Made by a program: the position numbers and the translations under genes | The notes under the pieces: generated by a model | Databases searched by the model: none | What the model was told of the DNA's origin: nothing | What the model saw: only the letters and a program-made list of their open reading frames with translations | Part shown: one piece after another, positions 49,728 to 58,814 of the stretch | How the letters are laid out: each line of letters begins with the position of its first letter | How positions within the stretch are numbered: the stretch's first letter is position 1 | Assembly (NCBI RefSeq): GCF_009184395.1 | Contig: NZ_WEIC01000005.1 | Span: 1 to 64,000 of the forward strand | Length of the DNA: 64,000 nt | Source of the DNA: Amylibacter sp. SFDW26 | GTDB taxonomy: Bacteria > Pseudomonadota > Alphaproteobacteria > Rhodobacterales > Rhodobacteraceae | Reading direction: 5' to 3'

Positions 49728-50269
49728 TGCGCATCGTTTTAGATGCTTGTGTTTTATATCCCACCGTTATGCGTGAGGTCCTTTTAGGGGCTGCAAAGAA
49801 AGGGGCATTCGATCCTATCTGGTCTGCGCGATTACTAGAAGAATGGCGTCGTGCTGCTGTGCGGCATGGAAAAGATCAAGCACAAGTAGCAGGTGTTGAG
49901 ATTGCATTACTCAAAGCGAATTGGCCAAAGGCAGAGATTGCATCAGTTCACGTTGAAAATCTTTGGTTACCAGATGAAAATGATATTCATGTTTTGGAAA
50001 CAGCAATCACGGCGGAAGCTGGTGCAATTTTGACTGTAAACATTAAAGATTTTCCAACACGGGTTTTATCCAATCATAGTATTTTACGCCGTGATCCCGA
50101 TAACTTTTTGGTTGAGTTCGCACAAGAGCACCCTAATGCGATGATCGATGTTGCAAATGAAATCAAACACGCTGCCGAACTACACTCAGGCGAACCCAAA
50201 GATATCCGAAAGCTGCTAAAACGCACAGGTTTGCCGCGTCTAGGCAAACTTCTAGCTACGCAATCCTAA
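49727..50269 (+). CDS. PIN domain protein, RSP_2648 family
   Basis: A 180-aa PIN-fold protein. PIN domains are usually Mg-dependent RNases. Acidic residues for the metal site are seen in VLDACVLYP (Asp, about 5), LEEWRRA, and DENDIHVLETAI (about 84-95), plus the late NIKDFP (Asp, about 106). The pattern matches the RSP_2648 family from Rhodobacterales. There is no neighbouring antitoxin, and it is coupled to the methyltransferase gene (one-base overlap), so it is more likely a housekeeping RNase than a toxin. Confidence 0.85.
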   Translation: MRIVLDACVLYPTVMREVLLGAAKKGAFDPIWSARLLEEWRRAAVRHGKDQAQVAGVEIALLKANWPKAEIASVHVENLWLPDENDIHVLETAITAEAGAILTVNIKDFPTRVLSNHSILRRDPDNFLVEFAQEHPNAMIDVANEIKHAAELHSGEPKDIRKLLKRTGLPRLGKLLATQS

Positions 50270-50761
50270 CACCTCTTCAATCAGGTTGCCTTGTGATCCT
50301 AATATTTTCAAAGAACCAACATCTGATAAGGATCGTTTTTCCAAAGACGACATCGTGCGTAGTTTTCGACCTGCAGTACGTTTCAGTATCTTCATGATAT
50401 CCAAAACATTTGCGTCCACTAATACTTTATGCCCCAAGTTTTTCATAACGCGCCGCAGTTCAAAATCATCTGCAGCAATAGAGCCAAACGGCCAACCCTC
50501 AAAACCCCGTTCTGAACTTCGCGTCATCAACCGCACCTTTACGGAATGGTGTAATTTATTCGACGCAACCCGCTTCATGGTTTCAGCAACTTGAGCTGCC
50601 CCGCCTTCAAGTACATGCAAATAATACCAATCGTCGTAATAAAGATAACTTGTTACACCGCATTGGGCGTTTTTAGGGGTAGAATGCGCTGTGATCTGCG
50701 CAATATCATGCGGCTTTATCCGCATCCGCGATTTACTTTGGTATATCGTTTGAACAAACAT
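50252..50761 (-). CDS. BLUF domain-like protein lacking the key Gln
   Basis: A 169-aa protein with an N-terminal BLUF-like domain (about 1-95) and a helical C-terminal part. BLUF proteins bind FAD and respond to blue light. Aligned to AppA spacing (from Tyr21), the Tyr is present (Tyr7) and the Asn is present (Asn31), but the switching Gln (AppA Gln63) is His49 in YYLHVLEGG, and the Met of the Trp/Met pair is Phe92 (WPF at 90-92). AGAGGTG precedes ATG 50761. The convergent PIN gene overlaps by 18 bp. It may be light-insensitive or have a changed photocycle. Confidence 0.7.
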   Translation of the reverse strand: MFVQTIYQSKSRMRIKPHDIAQITAHSTPKNAQCGVTSYLYYDDWYYLHVLEGGAAQVAETMKRVASNKLHHSVKVRLMTRSSERGFEGWPFGSIAADDFELRRVMKNLGHKVLVDANVLDIMKILKRTAGRKLRTMSSLEKRSLSDVGSLKILGSQGNLIEEVLGLRS

Positions 50762-50827
50762 ACATAACACCTCTTCTATTAACCATCAGCTATAGAAGGA
50801 GAGCCTTAAAAACTTGTGAAAATTTAG

Positions 50828-51508
50828 CTAAACATTCCAACGATCTTCAAGTTTTTTGATCGCATCAATACGATCAGCCGTTTTAGGGTGGCTCATCAGC
50901 CATGCCATAGGCTGACCAGATGCACCGACAAGAGCTTCTAATTTGGTGAACAGGCTTTTTTGAGCGCCTGTCCCGATCCCAGCTTTTGTGAGTAATGCAG
51001 CCGCATAAGCATCTGCTTCGTATTCATCTGAACGTGATAATCGCGCAGCCAGCATTGTTGTTAAAAAGTTGGCAATATAAACGCCAAGACCCGGGATAAT
51101 TCGCCCCAAAATCATACTGAGGGCAACGCGAATAGCATTTTGCCCTGAAAAATCCACCATACGTCTGCGCGAATGCCCCAATGCCACATGCCCCAATTCA
51201 TGCGCGATGACACTGGCAATCTCATCTGCTGTTACTTCGCCAGATCTAAACTTATTCACAAAGCCACGAGTGATGAAAATACGACCATCAGGTGCAGCCA
51301 ACCCATTTACTGGTTCTATTTCATACACGAAGACTTTGATTTTTTCTAAATCCAAAGCTTGTGCCAATTGGTCCATGATTGGTTGCAACATGGGGTCAAC
51401 CAAAAGCGTGGACTTTTCATCCAACTCCGAACGCAACCGCCATGCAGACAGGCGGTACATTACAACCGCATAGATTATAGCCAAAAGGATGGGTGTGAAT
51501 TTTAACAT
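50828..51508 (-). CDS. M48 family metalloprotease
   Basis: A 226-aa membrane-anchored peptidase. An N-terminal hydrophobic helix (about 5-20) anchors it, and the zinc motif HELGH is in VIAHELGHVALGH (about 96-108), with the third ligand Glu in RSDEYEADAYA (about 165). Members of the M48 group (BepA/HtpX relatives) handle misfolded envelope proteins. ATG 51508 is the first start. Upstream on the same strand are the TPR protein and the VWA protein. Confidence 0.88.
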   Translation of the reverse strand: MLKFTPILLAIIYAVVMYRLSAWRLRSELDEKSTLLVDPMLQPIMDQLAQALDLEKIKVFVYEIEPVNGLAAPDGRIFITRGFVNKFRSGEVTADEIASVIAHELGHVALGHSRRRMVDFSGQNAIRVALSMILGRIIPGLGVYIANFLTTMLAARLSRSDEYEADAYAAALLTKAGIGTGAQKSLFTKLEALVGASGQPMAWLMSHPKTADRIDAIKKLEDRWNV

Positions 51509-51551
51509 AGATTTGATATGGGGTCGAAAGAGGTGCTTAGCAAGTCACTTA

Positions 51552-52091
51552 TTATAATTCACCTTGGCCAGGGACGGGTTTGATCAAGCCACGCTCATTC
51601 AACCACGGATTAACCTTTTGAGCACGACGTAGGAATATTTGCGCAATATCATTACGGCCCTGTTTAATAAAAACCAAACCTTTACCAGCCAACGCACCAA
51701 AATGTTGGGGTTCTAATTCTAATGTACGGTCTAAACTGTCTGAGGATGCTTCAAGTTTATCTTGCAAGAAATACGCAAATGCCAATTGGTTATGACCTTC
51801 TGCATAATCTGGGCAATAATCCACTAAACGTGCGAATGCATCTTCTGCTGCAATGTAATCGGAAATGCGTAGGCGTGATAACCCTGTATCCAGCAATTCT
51901 TGCGCTGTTTCATCTGGAGCTTGTTGCCAAAACATCCACATTCCAGCAATAGACGCTTGGCCTTTGCGGTAAGTATCGGCATCTTTTAGGTTCTGCAAAA
52001 GCATAGCACGTTCATCATTACGATCAGCAATCTCAGAGCAGGCATAAGCCGTGTTTACACATAGAACTAAAGGGATCATAAGCCATTTCAT
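51552..52091 (-). CDS. Exported TPR protein
   Basis: A 179-aa protein with a signal peptide (MKWLMIPLVLCVNTAYA) and about two tetratricopeptide repeats (LSRLRISDYIAAEDAFARLVDYCPDYAEG and the next 34 residues, ending with LEPQHFGALAGKG). Likely a periplasmic scaffold. ATG 52091 is preferred over 52127 because it begins the signal peptide. It lies 44 bp downstream of the VWA gene. Confidence 0.82.
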   Translation of the reverse strand: MKWLMIPLVLCVNTAYACSEIADRNDERAMLLQNLKDADTYRKGQASIAGMWMFWQQAPDETAQELLDTGLSRLRISDYIAAEDAFARLVDYCPDYAEGHNQLAFAYFLQDKLEASSDSLDRTLELEPQHFGALAGKGLVFIKQGRNDIAQIFLRRAQKVNPWLNERGLIKPVPGQGEL

Positions 52092-52135
52092 AGGACGATG
52101 CTGCCAGCGCCATACCATTTCTGTCAAGTAACAGC

Positions 52136-53320
52136 TTAGCGACCCAATTCTTTCATGGCAGCTTCGATCCCTTTTAAGGTCATACCAAACATTCTATCCT
52201 CAAATATCTGGCGGATCATTTGGATGGAGTGTGTATAGCTCCATGCATCTTCGCGTACTGGATTAATCCATATGTGGTCAGGCCAGTGTTCGCGTGCACG
52301 TTCCAGCCAGATTTGCCCTGCTTCTGGATTATAATGTTCATTCGCACCGCCCACATAAGCCACTTCGTAAGGTGACATGCTGGCATCCCCTACAAAAATG
52401 CATTTGTAGTCTTTCCCATAGGTGCGCAGAACATCCCATGTTGGAATTTGTTCTGTCCAACGGCGTTTGTTATCTTTCCAAACGCCTTCGTACAGACAGT
52501 TGTGGAAATAGAAATATTCCAAATGTTTAAATTCTGTTCGCGATGCCGAAAACAATTCTTCGATCACTTTGATATATGGATCCATCGATCCGCCCACATC
52601 AAAAAACATCAATACCTTAACAGCATTGCGCCGCTCAGGGCGGGTTTTCACATCCAAGTATCCGTTTTCAGCAGTGGCTTGAACGGTGCCAGATAAATCC
52701 AACTCTTCATCAGCCCCATCTCGCGCCCAACGGCGCAAACGTTTCAAAGCTACTTTGATATTCCGCGTGCCCAGTTCCACGCTATCATCCAAATTACGGA
52801 ACTCGCGCTTATCCCAAACTTTCACAGCCTTTTGGTGACGGCTTTCATTTTGACCGATCCGAATGCCTTCTGGATTATATCCATAGGCACCAAAGGGGGA
52901 CGTACCAGCAGTACCAATCCACTTGCTGCCACCTTGGTGACGTTTTTCTTGTTCCTCGATACGTTTTTTCAACGTTTCCATAAGTTTATCAAAACCACCC
53001 AGGCTTTCGACCTGAGCCATTTCTTCTTTGCTTAGATGTTTTTCAGCAAGTTTTTTGATCCAATCTTGTGGCACATCTACGGTTTTTATAACATCTTCGA
53101 ATGTGACATTTTCCAAACCTTGGAATGTCTTTGAAAACGCTAGGTCAAACTTATCTAAGTTGCGCTCATCTTTAACCAGACAAGTGCGTGCAAGAAAATA
53201 GAACTGATCAATATCGTAGGTCGTAAGGCTCGCTTGCATTGCTTCCAATAATGTCAGGTATTCGCGCAGTGATACTGGTATCTTCGCATCTTTTAAATTT
53301 GCGAAGAGTGGTAATAGCAT
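52136..53320 (-). CDS. VWA domain protein (CoxE-like)
   Basis: A 394-aa cytoplasmic protein with a C-terminal von Willebrand A domain; the MIDAS-like motif is FFDVGGSMDPY (about 240-250), with Gly in place of the second Ser of DXSXS as is common in the CoxE-like family. These VWA proteins usually work with MoxR AAA+ ATPases as chaperones for metalloenzyme or complex assembly. A MoxR gene lies 2 kb upstream in the same direction, supporting this partnership. The N-terminal 200 residues are helical. Confidence 0.88.
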   Translation of the reverse strand: MLLPLFANLKDAKIPVSLREYLTLLEAMQASLTTYDIDQFYFLARTCLVKDERNLDKFDLAFSKTFQGLENVTFEDVIKTVDVPQDWIKKLAEKHLSKEEMAQVESLGGFDKLMETLKKRIEEQEKRHQGGSKWIGTAGTSPFGAYGYNPEGIRIGQNESRHQKAVKVWDKREFRNLDDSVELGTRNIKVALKRLRRWARDGADEELDLSGTVQATAENGYLDVKTRPERRNAVKVLMFFDVGGSMDPYIKVIEELFSASRTEFKHLEYFYFHNCLYEGVWKDNKRRWTEQIPTWDVLRTYGKDYKCIFVGDASMSPYEVAYVGGANEHYNPEAGQIWLERAREHWPDHIWINPVREDAWSYTHSIQMIRQIFEDRMFGMTLKGIEAAMKELGR

Positions 53321-53323
53321 AAC

Positions 53324-53494
53324 TTATACCCAACCTTGCCAATCAAATGCGATGGATAAAAACATACCCAGTATGAAAAAAGCTATGCCGTGTGCAAATC
53401 CATATTGCAGCATATCTAATGTGGACCCTTGTTTTCTATAGGATCGGAATGCACCAACCAACAAACCAAGAAAAAACGCAGGAACCATAATCAT
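53324..53494 (-). CDS. Small membrane protein
   Basis: A 56-aa protein with two hydrophobic helices (about 2-14 and 30-48) joined by a basic loop (RSYRKQGS). AAAGG eight bases before ATG 53494 supports this start, one base after the stop of the DUF2927 gene. It is 3 bp upstream of the VWA gene, so it is part of that operon. No family recognised; it resembles the tiny conserved Roseobacter membrane proteins of unknown role. Confidence 0.6.
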   Translation of the reverse strand: MIMVPAFFLGLLVGAFRSYRKQGSTLDMLQYGFAHGIAFFILGMFLSIAFDWQGWV

Positions 53495-53495
53495 T

Positions 53496-54869
53496 TTAGA
53501 AGCCTTTCGTGGACACCCTTGGACGTAAGGACGCAACTAGGTCTAGACGTTTAGTTATATCTGAACGGGTTGCAAGGCCATAGTGCCCCCAACTGATTGC
53601 TTCGCGTCGCAACGTCTTTGCATCGCCAAAGCGACCTAAGCCTTCATAAACTTCGGCTTTCATTGCCAAGAGACTGAACAGCAAAGATCCATTTTGCGAC
53701 TTTTGAGCAACCGGCAATGATTCATTGATGAATTTCAATGCCGCGTCGTAATGGCCGGCAGATAATGCCAATGAAGCCATTTGTACTGAAACCTGTGCAG
53801 TGTGAATATCTGATGTGCCAAATAAAGTTCTAAAGATTGAGTAAGCGCGCGCGAAATCACTAGCAGCTGTTTTTGGGTCAGGTCCTAATGATACTTGTGC
53901 GCGTGCATAATGTGCAAAACCTAAACGATGATCACGGTAACCATTATCCTGTGCAATCTTCACGGCATCAAATGCAGCATTGCGACGTTTGTCCGAACTT
54001 GCTTTTGGACCAAGAGCCACTTCAATAGCTCTCACCCAAGCTTTGCTCGTCTTTTGCAGTCTCGCAGCTGGCAGTGATTGGCCAATTGGATTCAAACGTG
54101 CCAATAAATCTGGTAAAATAGCTGCAACCTCATGACGAGACATACCATTGCGCAATTCAGGCGAATAATACGTGCGTAGAATCAACATGTCGTAAGGCGT
54201 TAATGTTATATGGAAATTATCATCATTGAATACACTATCAGGCAAACGGTAAAGATCATTAACAGGCCCTAAAGCTTGTGCAATTTCCTCGTGCAAGCAG
54301 TCCCGAGCTTCTTGGGGTGCCACATCATTTGGCATAAACACAGTCAGGTTTTTACGCTCACTCAAGCGTGTCCAATCCAGTTTGTTCTTAAAGCGATTAC
54401 GACGGTAATCAGACCAGCTTGATACATTCGGAACAACAAAACAAGCAGCTGTGGGTATCACACTTTGCAATTGGCGTTTTGGGATTGTTTCAATATGAAT
54501 ATTGGCATCTGATCCAGAAACGCGGCGAACATCCAAACCCGCCTCAGATTTAAGGCGTGTAATAAGCAGTTCTAAGTCGCGAACAACATGTTTTGGTGCA
54601 GTCCCATTGATGCCAATAGAAATTGGGCCGGAAAACTTCGTAAGAGTTGAAAGTTTTTGTCCGCTTTCCAAGGCAAAACTTAAATCGAGAAACTCTTGAG
54701 CAATATCAACATTAGATTTCTGCACGCTGCGAATTGCCACTTCATTTGGGAAGCTACGCATTGTTGTAGACGATACAAGTTCTGAAGAATTTCGACTAAC
54801 CTCTGAGGGGGCGGTCGCGGTACATCCCATAAGGGCCATTAAAGATAGTGGTAATAAAATACGTTTCAT
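53496..54869 (-). CDS. DUF2927 lipoprotein with TPR-like C-terminus
   Basis: A 457-aa lipoprotein (lipobox LMGC, Cys16). The DUF2927 domain (about 90-260) has SDANIHIETI, CFVVP, and the family-defining LHEEIAQALGPVNDLYRLPDSVFNDDNFH (about 193-221), which contains a HEE/H pattern suggestive of a metallopeptidase-like site. The remaining part (about 270-457) looks like TPR repeats. It is common in Rhodobacterales. It lies between the GNAT gene and the small membrane-protein gene in the MoxR operon. Confidence 0.85.
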   Translation of the reverse strand: MKRILLPLSLMALMGCTATAPSEVSRNSSELVSSTTMRSFPNEVAIRSVQKSNVDIAQEFLDLSFALESGQKLSTLTKFSGPISIGINGTAPKHVVRDLELLITRLKSEAGLDVRRVSGSDANIHIETIPKRQLQSVIPTAACFVVPNVSSWSDYRRNRFKNKLDWTRLSERKNLTVFMPNDVAPQEARDCLHEEIAQALGPVNDLYRLPDSVFNDDNFHITLTPYDMLILRTYYSPELRNGMSRHEVAAILPDLLARLNPIGQSLPAARLQKTSKAWVRAIEVALGPKASSDKRRNAAFDAVKIAQDNGYRDHRLGFAHYARAQVSLGPDPKTAASDFARAYSIFRTLFGTSDIHTAQVSVQMASLALSAGHYDAALKFINESLPVAQKSQNGSLLFSLLAMKAEVYEGLGRFGDAKTLRREAISWGHYGLATRSDITKRLDLVASLRPRVSTKGF

Positions 54870-54880
54870 ACTGGTTACAC

Positions 54881-55312
54881 TTATACTTGATACTTAATAA
54901 ACGACGTTCGCGTGGCCACTTTATCATACAAAACCTGCGCCTGCGCATTGTCCGTAGACGTTAACCAATAGACTGAGGCAACATTATGTTCAGAACCGTG
55001 TTTTTCTACAGCTTTAATGAGTTTTTTACCTATGCTTAATCCCCTGTGGGTAGAATCCACATATAAGTCATTTAAATAGATGCGCTCTTCAATATCCCAA
55101 AAAGATTTATGATAGAGAAAATTCACCAATCCGACGGCTTTCCCATCCTGAAACGCCAATGCAGAATACATAGATTCATTTGGGTCTATGATACGGTCCC
55201 ACGTTTTTTCATAAACTTCTGGCGGACGAGATGTTTCGTAAAACGTCAGATACGCCTCCCAAAGGGCGGACCAATCTGCTTTATCCTCTGCCTCAACCAG
55301 CCTGATGTCCAT
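54881..55312 (-). CDS. GNAT N-acetyltransferase
   Basis: A 143-aa GNAT-fold acetyltransferase. It starts MDIRLVEAEDKADWSALWEAYLTFY, which is typical of small GNATs acting on diamines or amino acids, and has the acetyl-CoA P-loop HRGLSIGKKLI (about 89-99, Q/RXXGXG/A variant). Substrate not determined. Two bases separate it from the MoxR gene, so it is within the same operon. Confidence 0.87.
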   Translation of the reverse strand: MDIRLVEAEDKADWSALWEAYLTFYETSRPPEVYEKTWDRIIDPNESMYSALAFQDGKAVGLVNFLYHKSFWDIEERIYLNDLYVDSTHRGLSIGKKLIKAVEKHGSEHNVASVYWLTSTDNAQAQVLYDKVATRTSFIKYQV

Positions 55313-55314
55313 TC

Positions 55315-56154
55315 TTATCGCTCCCCTCGCGCTAGAAACGCCAAACGTTCAAATAAATGGATATCTTGCTCATTCTTTAACAACGCACCATGCAATTTCG
55401 GCAATGCATCTTTACCATCACGACGCATATCAGCCGCATTCAAATCCTCGACCAGCAGTAGCTTCAACCAATCCAACACTTCAGATGTCGATGGCTTTTT
55501 CTTTAAACCAGCCGTTTCACGGATTTCAAAGAACTGTGTCAAAGCCTCTGCGACCAAATCCTGTTTGATACTTGGAAAGTGTACATCAACAATCTGTTGC
55601 ATCGTTTCCATATCAGGGAATCGGATATAGTGGAAAAAACAACGGCGCAAAAATGCGTCAGGCAGTTCTTTTTCATTATTGGATGTGATGATGACAATTG
55701 GGCGATTCTTTGCTTTGACTGTTTCCCCTGTTTCATAAACATGAAATTGCATCTGATCTAACTCTTGCAGCAAGTCATTTGGGAATTCGATATCTGCCTT
55801 ATCAATCTCATCAATCAATAGAACAAGACGTTCTTCTGCTTCAAAAGCTTCCCAAAGTTTACCTTTTTTAATGTAGTTAGATACATCATGCACACGCTCA
55901 TCACCCAATTGGCTATCGCGCAAACGCGATACTGCATCATATTCATAAAGCCCCTGCTGTGCCTTGGTCGTAGATTTAATATTCCATTCAATAATAGGCA
56001 AATTAAGGGCTTCAGCCACTTGTCGTGCCAACTCTGTTTTGCCCGTTCCAGGCTCACCTTTTACAATCAGAGGGCGCTCTAATGCGATGGATGCATTCAC
56101 AGCGATGGTTAAATCATCCGTCGAAACATAATTTTTTGTGCCAGTAAACTTCAT
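55315..56154 (-). CDS. MoxR-family AAA+ ATPase
   Basis: A 279-aa MoxR-type AAA+ ATPase. Walker A is GEPGTGKTELA (about 34-44), Walker B VLLIDEIDKAD (about 100-110), sensor 1 IIITSNNEKELPDAFLRRC (about 150-168). ATG 56154 (MKFTGTKNYVS) is preferred because AAGGGG is just upstream and family members begin here; the longer frame to 56283 is non-coding. It heads an operon with GNAT, DUF2927, a small membrane protein, a VWA protein, TPR protein and M48 peptidase. Confidence 0.92.
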   Translation of the reverse strand: MKFTGTKNYVSTDDLTIAVNASIALERPLIVKGEPGTGKTELARQVAEALNLPIIEWNIKSTTKAQQGLYEYDAVSRLRDSQLGDERVHDVSNYIKKGKLWEAFEAEERLVLLIDEIDKADIEFPNDLLQELDQMQFHVYETGETVKAKNRPIVIITSNNEKELPDAFLRRCFFHYIRFPDMETMQQIVDVHFPSIKQDLVAEALTQFFEIRETAGLKKKPSTSEVLDWLKLLLVEDLNAADMRRDGKDALPKLHGALLKNEQDIHLFERLAFLARGER

Positions 56155-56311
56155 TTTGCCCCTTAAACCCTTGGTTTTCCATAGACTATGCGCGTTTTCA
56201 CGATGCCGCAAGGTTACACATCTTTTGGGTGACAACCTTGTGATATTTCTATATCGAAGCATCAAATTGGCAAGACTCGCCAAGGTGAGGATGACTATTA
56301 TGGGTGTAACA

Positions 56312-56734
56312 ATGAAATCAGAAGTTATTCTGGATGCAGACTACCGTCCAGCCGATGACGAACCGTTTATGAATGAACGTCAAACTGAATATTTCCGCCG
56401 TAAACTAACGGATTGGAAAGCAGAATTATTAGAAGACACACGCGATACAATCGAAGGTATGCAAGAAGGCGCACGTAACATTCCTGATGTTGCTGACCGT
56501 GCATCTGAAGAAACAGACCGTGCATTGGAATTGCGTACACGTGATCGCCAGCGCAAATTGGTTGCCAAGATTGATCAAGCGTTGCGCCGTATTGACGAAG
56601 GTGAATTTGGCTACTGTTCAGAAACAGGTGAGCCAATTTCATTGAAACGTTTGGATGCACGTCCAATCGCGACAATGTCTTTGGAAGCACAAGAACGCCA
56701 TGAGCGTAAAGAAAAAGTACACCGCGACGATTGA
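56312..56734 (+). CDS. dksA: RNA polymerase-binding transcription factor DksA
   Basis: A 140-aa DksA. It binds the secondary channel of RNA polymerase and, with ppGpp, adjusts rRNA and amino acid promoters. The coiled coil (about 30-85) has the acidic tip ADRASEETD (Asp residues), and the C-terminal zinc-finger-like part is GYCSETGEP, in which only the first Cys remains, as in many alphaproteobacterial DksA. Starts at 56291 and 56300 are also in frame; GGTGAGG supports 56300, while family alignment (MKSEVILDADYRPADDEPF) favours 56312. Strong terminator follows. Confidence 0.92.
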   Translation: MKSEVILDADYRPADDEPFMNERQTEYFRRKLTDWKAELLEDTRDTIEGMQEGARNIPDVADRASEETDRALELRTRDRQRKLVAKIDQALRRIDEGEFGYCSETGEPISLKRLDARPIATMSLEAQERHERKEKVHRDD

Positions 56735-56762
56735 TCGCCCGTACTGACCTGCTAAAGTTTTG

Positions 56763-56794
56763 ACACCGAGGACTGAATGGTCTTCGGTGTTTTC
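56763..56794 (+). terminator. Intrinsic terminator of dksA
   Basis: ACACCGAGGAC and GTCTTCGGTGT form an 11-bp stem (one G-T pair) with a six-base loop, followed by TTTTC. It lies 28 bases past the dksA stop. Confidence 0.88.
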
Positions 56795-56812
56795 GTATCA
56801 TAAGGGCGGCAC

Positions 56813-57973
56813 ATGCCATTAAAGCATATGAACATCGCAATCATTGGCGCAGGGATTGGTGGTTTAACAGCCGCGATCGCTTTGAAACGTCATGGTGCGA
56901 ATGTGACTGTGTTTGAACAAGCAGAAGAAATTGCAGAAGTAGGTGCAGGCATTCAGATCAGCGCCAACGCAATTCGCGCTTTGATAGATATGGGATTATC
57001 CCCGCTTGAGTGGCCTCATAGCACACCCAGCGCTGTTCACTTATGTGATTATAAGAAAGGGGATGTTGTCTCTACCGTGGAATTGAACACATCACCAGAC
57101 AGCCCCTTTTTGCAATTTCACCGCGCTGACTTGATAGATGCTCTTTGGTCCGCCGCCACAAAAGCAGGTATTGATATTCATTGTGGGCAAATGATTAGCG
57201 ATATCACACCTAATGGCCAAATCCTTGGTCAAAAATATGATCTCATTGTCGGTGCAGATGGCGTTAAATCCCTAATCAGAAATACGCATTTCAAAAGTCA
57301 GGCGCCCACATTTACAGGCCAAGTTGCATGGCGTGCAATTGTAGATGCTGATGCAGAAAGTGCCCAATTCCAAAGCAAAACCCATGTCTTTATGGGCCCT
57401 CACAAACATGTTGTTGTATATCCCCTACGCGGCGGGAAGCAGATCAATATTGTAGCGGTTGAAGAACGTGCTGAATGGGTTGGCGAAGGCTGGAACCATT
57501 TGGGTGATCCAAAACAGCTTCACACTCTTTTTAAGGACTGGGCTGACCCTGTAAGCACTTTATTGCAAAAAATAGATACCCCTATAGCATGGGGGTTGTT
57601 TGCCCACCCACCCTTAGAAGCATGGGCGAATGATCGTATCGTTCTACTGGGCGATAGCGCCCATCCGATGGTACCTTTTATTGCTCAAGGCGCCTGTATG
57701 GCGATTGAAGATGCATGGGTTTTGGCAGACCAACTTGTTAATAAAACGGATTTATCACAGGCCTTACAAGCCTATGAAACGATACGCAAAACACGTGCAA
57801 CAAAAGTCCAAGAAACAGCTCTAAAATCTGGGCGAATATACCACGAAGCCAATCCAATAAAGCGCAAGATACTACATACAGGTATGCAAATTACATCGCG
57901 CCTAGCCCCACAATTCATGGCACGGCACTATGATTGGATTTACGATTACGATGTCACAAAATCAGGCGTCTAA
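56813..57973 (+). CDS. FAD-dependent monooxygenase (salicylate hydroxylase-like)
   Basis: A 386-aa class A flavoprotein monooxygenase. The GXGXXG motif is IIGAGIGGLTAAIAL (about 10-24), the DG motif YDLIVGADGVKSLIR (about 142-156), and the GD motif RIVLLGDSAHPMVPFIAQGACMAIED (about 278-303). Relatives hydroxylate salicylate, 3-hydroxybenzoate or similar aromatics with NAD(P)H and O2. No ring-cleavage genes are next to it, so the substrate is open. AAGGGCGGCAC precedes ATG 56813. It is convergent with xthA (12-bp overlap). Confidence 0.86.
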   Translation: MPLKHMNIAIIGAGIGGLTAAIALKRHGANVTVFEQAEEIAEVGAGIQISANAIRALIDMGLSPLEWPHSTPSAVHLCDYKKGDVVSTVELNTSPDSPFLQFHRADLIDALWSAATKAGIDIHCGQMISDITPNGQILGQKYDLIVGADGVKSLIRNTHFKSQAPTFTGQVAWRAIVDADAESAQFQSKTHVFMGPHKHVVVYPLRGGKQINIVAVEERAEWVGEGWNHLGDPKQLHTLFKDWADPVSTLLQKIDTPIAWGLFAHPPLEAWANDRIVLLGDSAHPMVPFIAQGACMAIEDAWVLADQLVNKTDLSQALQAYETIRKTRATKVQETALKSGRIYHEANPIKRKILHTGMQITSRLAPQFMARHYDWIYDYDVTKSGV

Positions 57974-58744
57974 TTCGACCCAAATCGGCACGTGATCAGA
58001 TGGCTTTTCACGTCCACGCGTATCGCGGTCAATCTGACAATCTTGCAATAAATCAGCACATTGTGGGGACAGTAAGAAGTGATCAATCCGAATACCGTTG
58101 TTCTTGTTCCAAGCTCCTGCTTGGTAATCCCAGAACGTGTAGTTCATCGCCGCCTGATTACGCGCACGGAATGCTTCTGTGAAACCAAGATTCATTAACT
58201 TGCGGTAAGCTTCGCGTGTTTCAGGTAAGTACAATGCATCTTCTAGCCAAGGCTTCGTATCCCAACAATCCTCAGCCTGCGGGATAACATTATAATCCCC
58301 TGCCATAAGAAATGGTTCTTCTAGAGCCATCAACTCTTGGGCGCGTGCATATTGGCGTTTCATCCATGACAATTTGTAATCATATTTCGGCCCCGGCGTT
58401 GGATTACCATTTGGCAGATACAATCCACACACACGAACGGCCTGTTTATCGCCCATAACTGTTGCTTCTATCCAGCGTGCTTGAATATCTTCGTCATCAC
58501 CTGGCAAACCACGTGTTATATCTTCCAAAGGCAGCTTTGACAGGATCGCCACACCGTTGAAACTTTTCATACCATGCGTTTCCACTTGGTACCCTAAGTC
58601 TTCAATCGGTTCGCGCGGGAAATTCTCATCCACAGATTTGATTTCTTGCAACAAAGCCACGTCAGGTTTGGCCTCTTCTAGCCACTGTAAAAGAGCAGGC
58701 AAACGCGCTTTAATGCCATTGATGTTAAACGATGCGATTTTCAT
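57962..58744 (-). CDS. xthA: Exodeoxyribonuclease III
   Basis: A 260-aa exonuclease III-family AP endonuclease for base excision repair. Motifs: SFNINGIKARL (Asn, about 5-15), LLQEIKS (Glu metal ligand, about 31-37), GDYNVIP (Asp and Asn, about 149-155), and the final IRIDHFLLSP (Asp-His, about 217-226). ATG 58744 begins MKIASFNING; the longer frame to 58774 lacks support. Convergent with the monooxygenase gene. Confidence 0.93.
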   Translation of the reverse strand: MKIASFNINGIKARLPALLQWLEEAKPDVALLQEIKSVDENFPREPIEDLGYQVETHGMKSFNGVAILSKLPLEDITRGLPGDDEDIQARWIEATVMGDKQAVRVCGLYLPNGNPTPGPKYDYKLSWMKRQYARAQELMALEEPFLMAGDYNVIPQAEDCWDTKPWLEDALYLPETREAYRKLMNLGFTEAFRARNQAAMNYTFWDYQAGAWNKNNGIRIDHFLLSPQCADLLQDCQIDRDTRGREKPSDHVPIWVELDA

Positions 58745-58814
58745 GTGATCTGCCCTATTGGTATTTTTCTGCACCCTACAAGGTTGCAGGGATCAGATGC
58801 AAGAACCAGTAAGG

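Noticed and set aside
49727-50269. PIN-domain toxin of a toxin-antitoxin pair
   Set aside because: No small antitoxin gene is adjacent; it is coupled to an rRNA methyltransferase gene and fits a conserved Rhodobacterales family.
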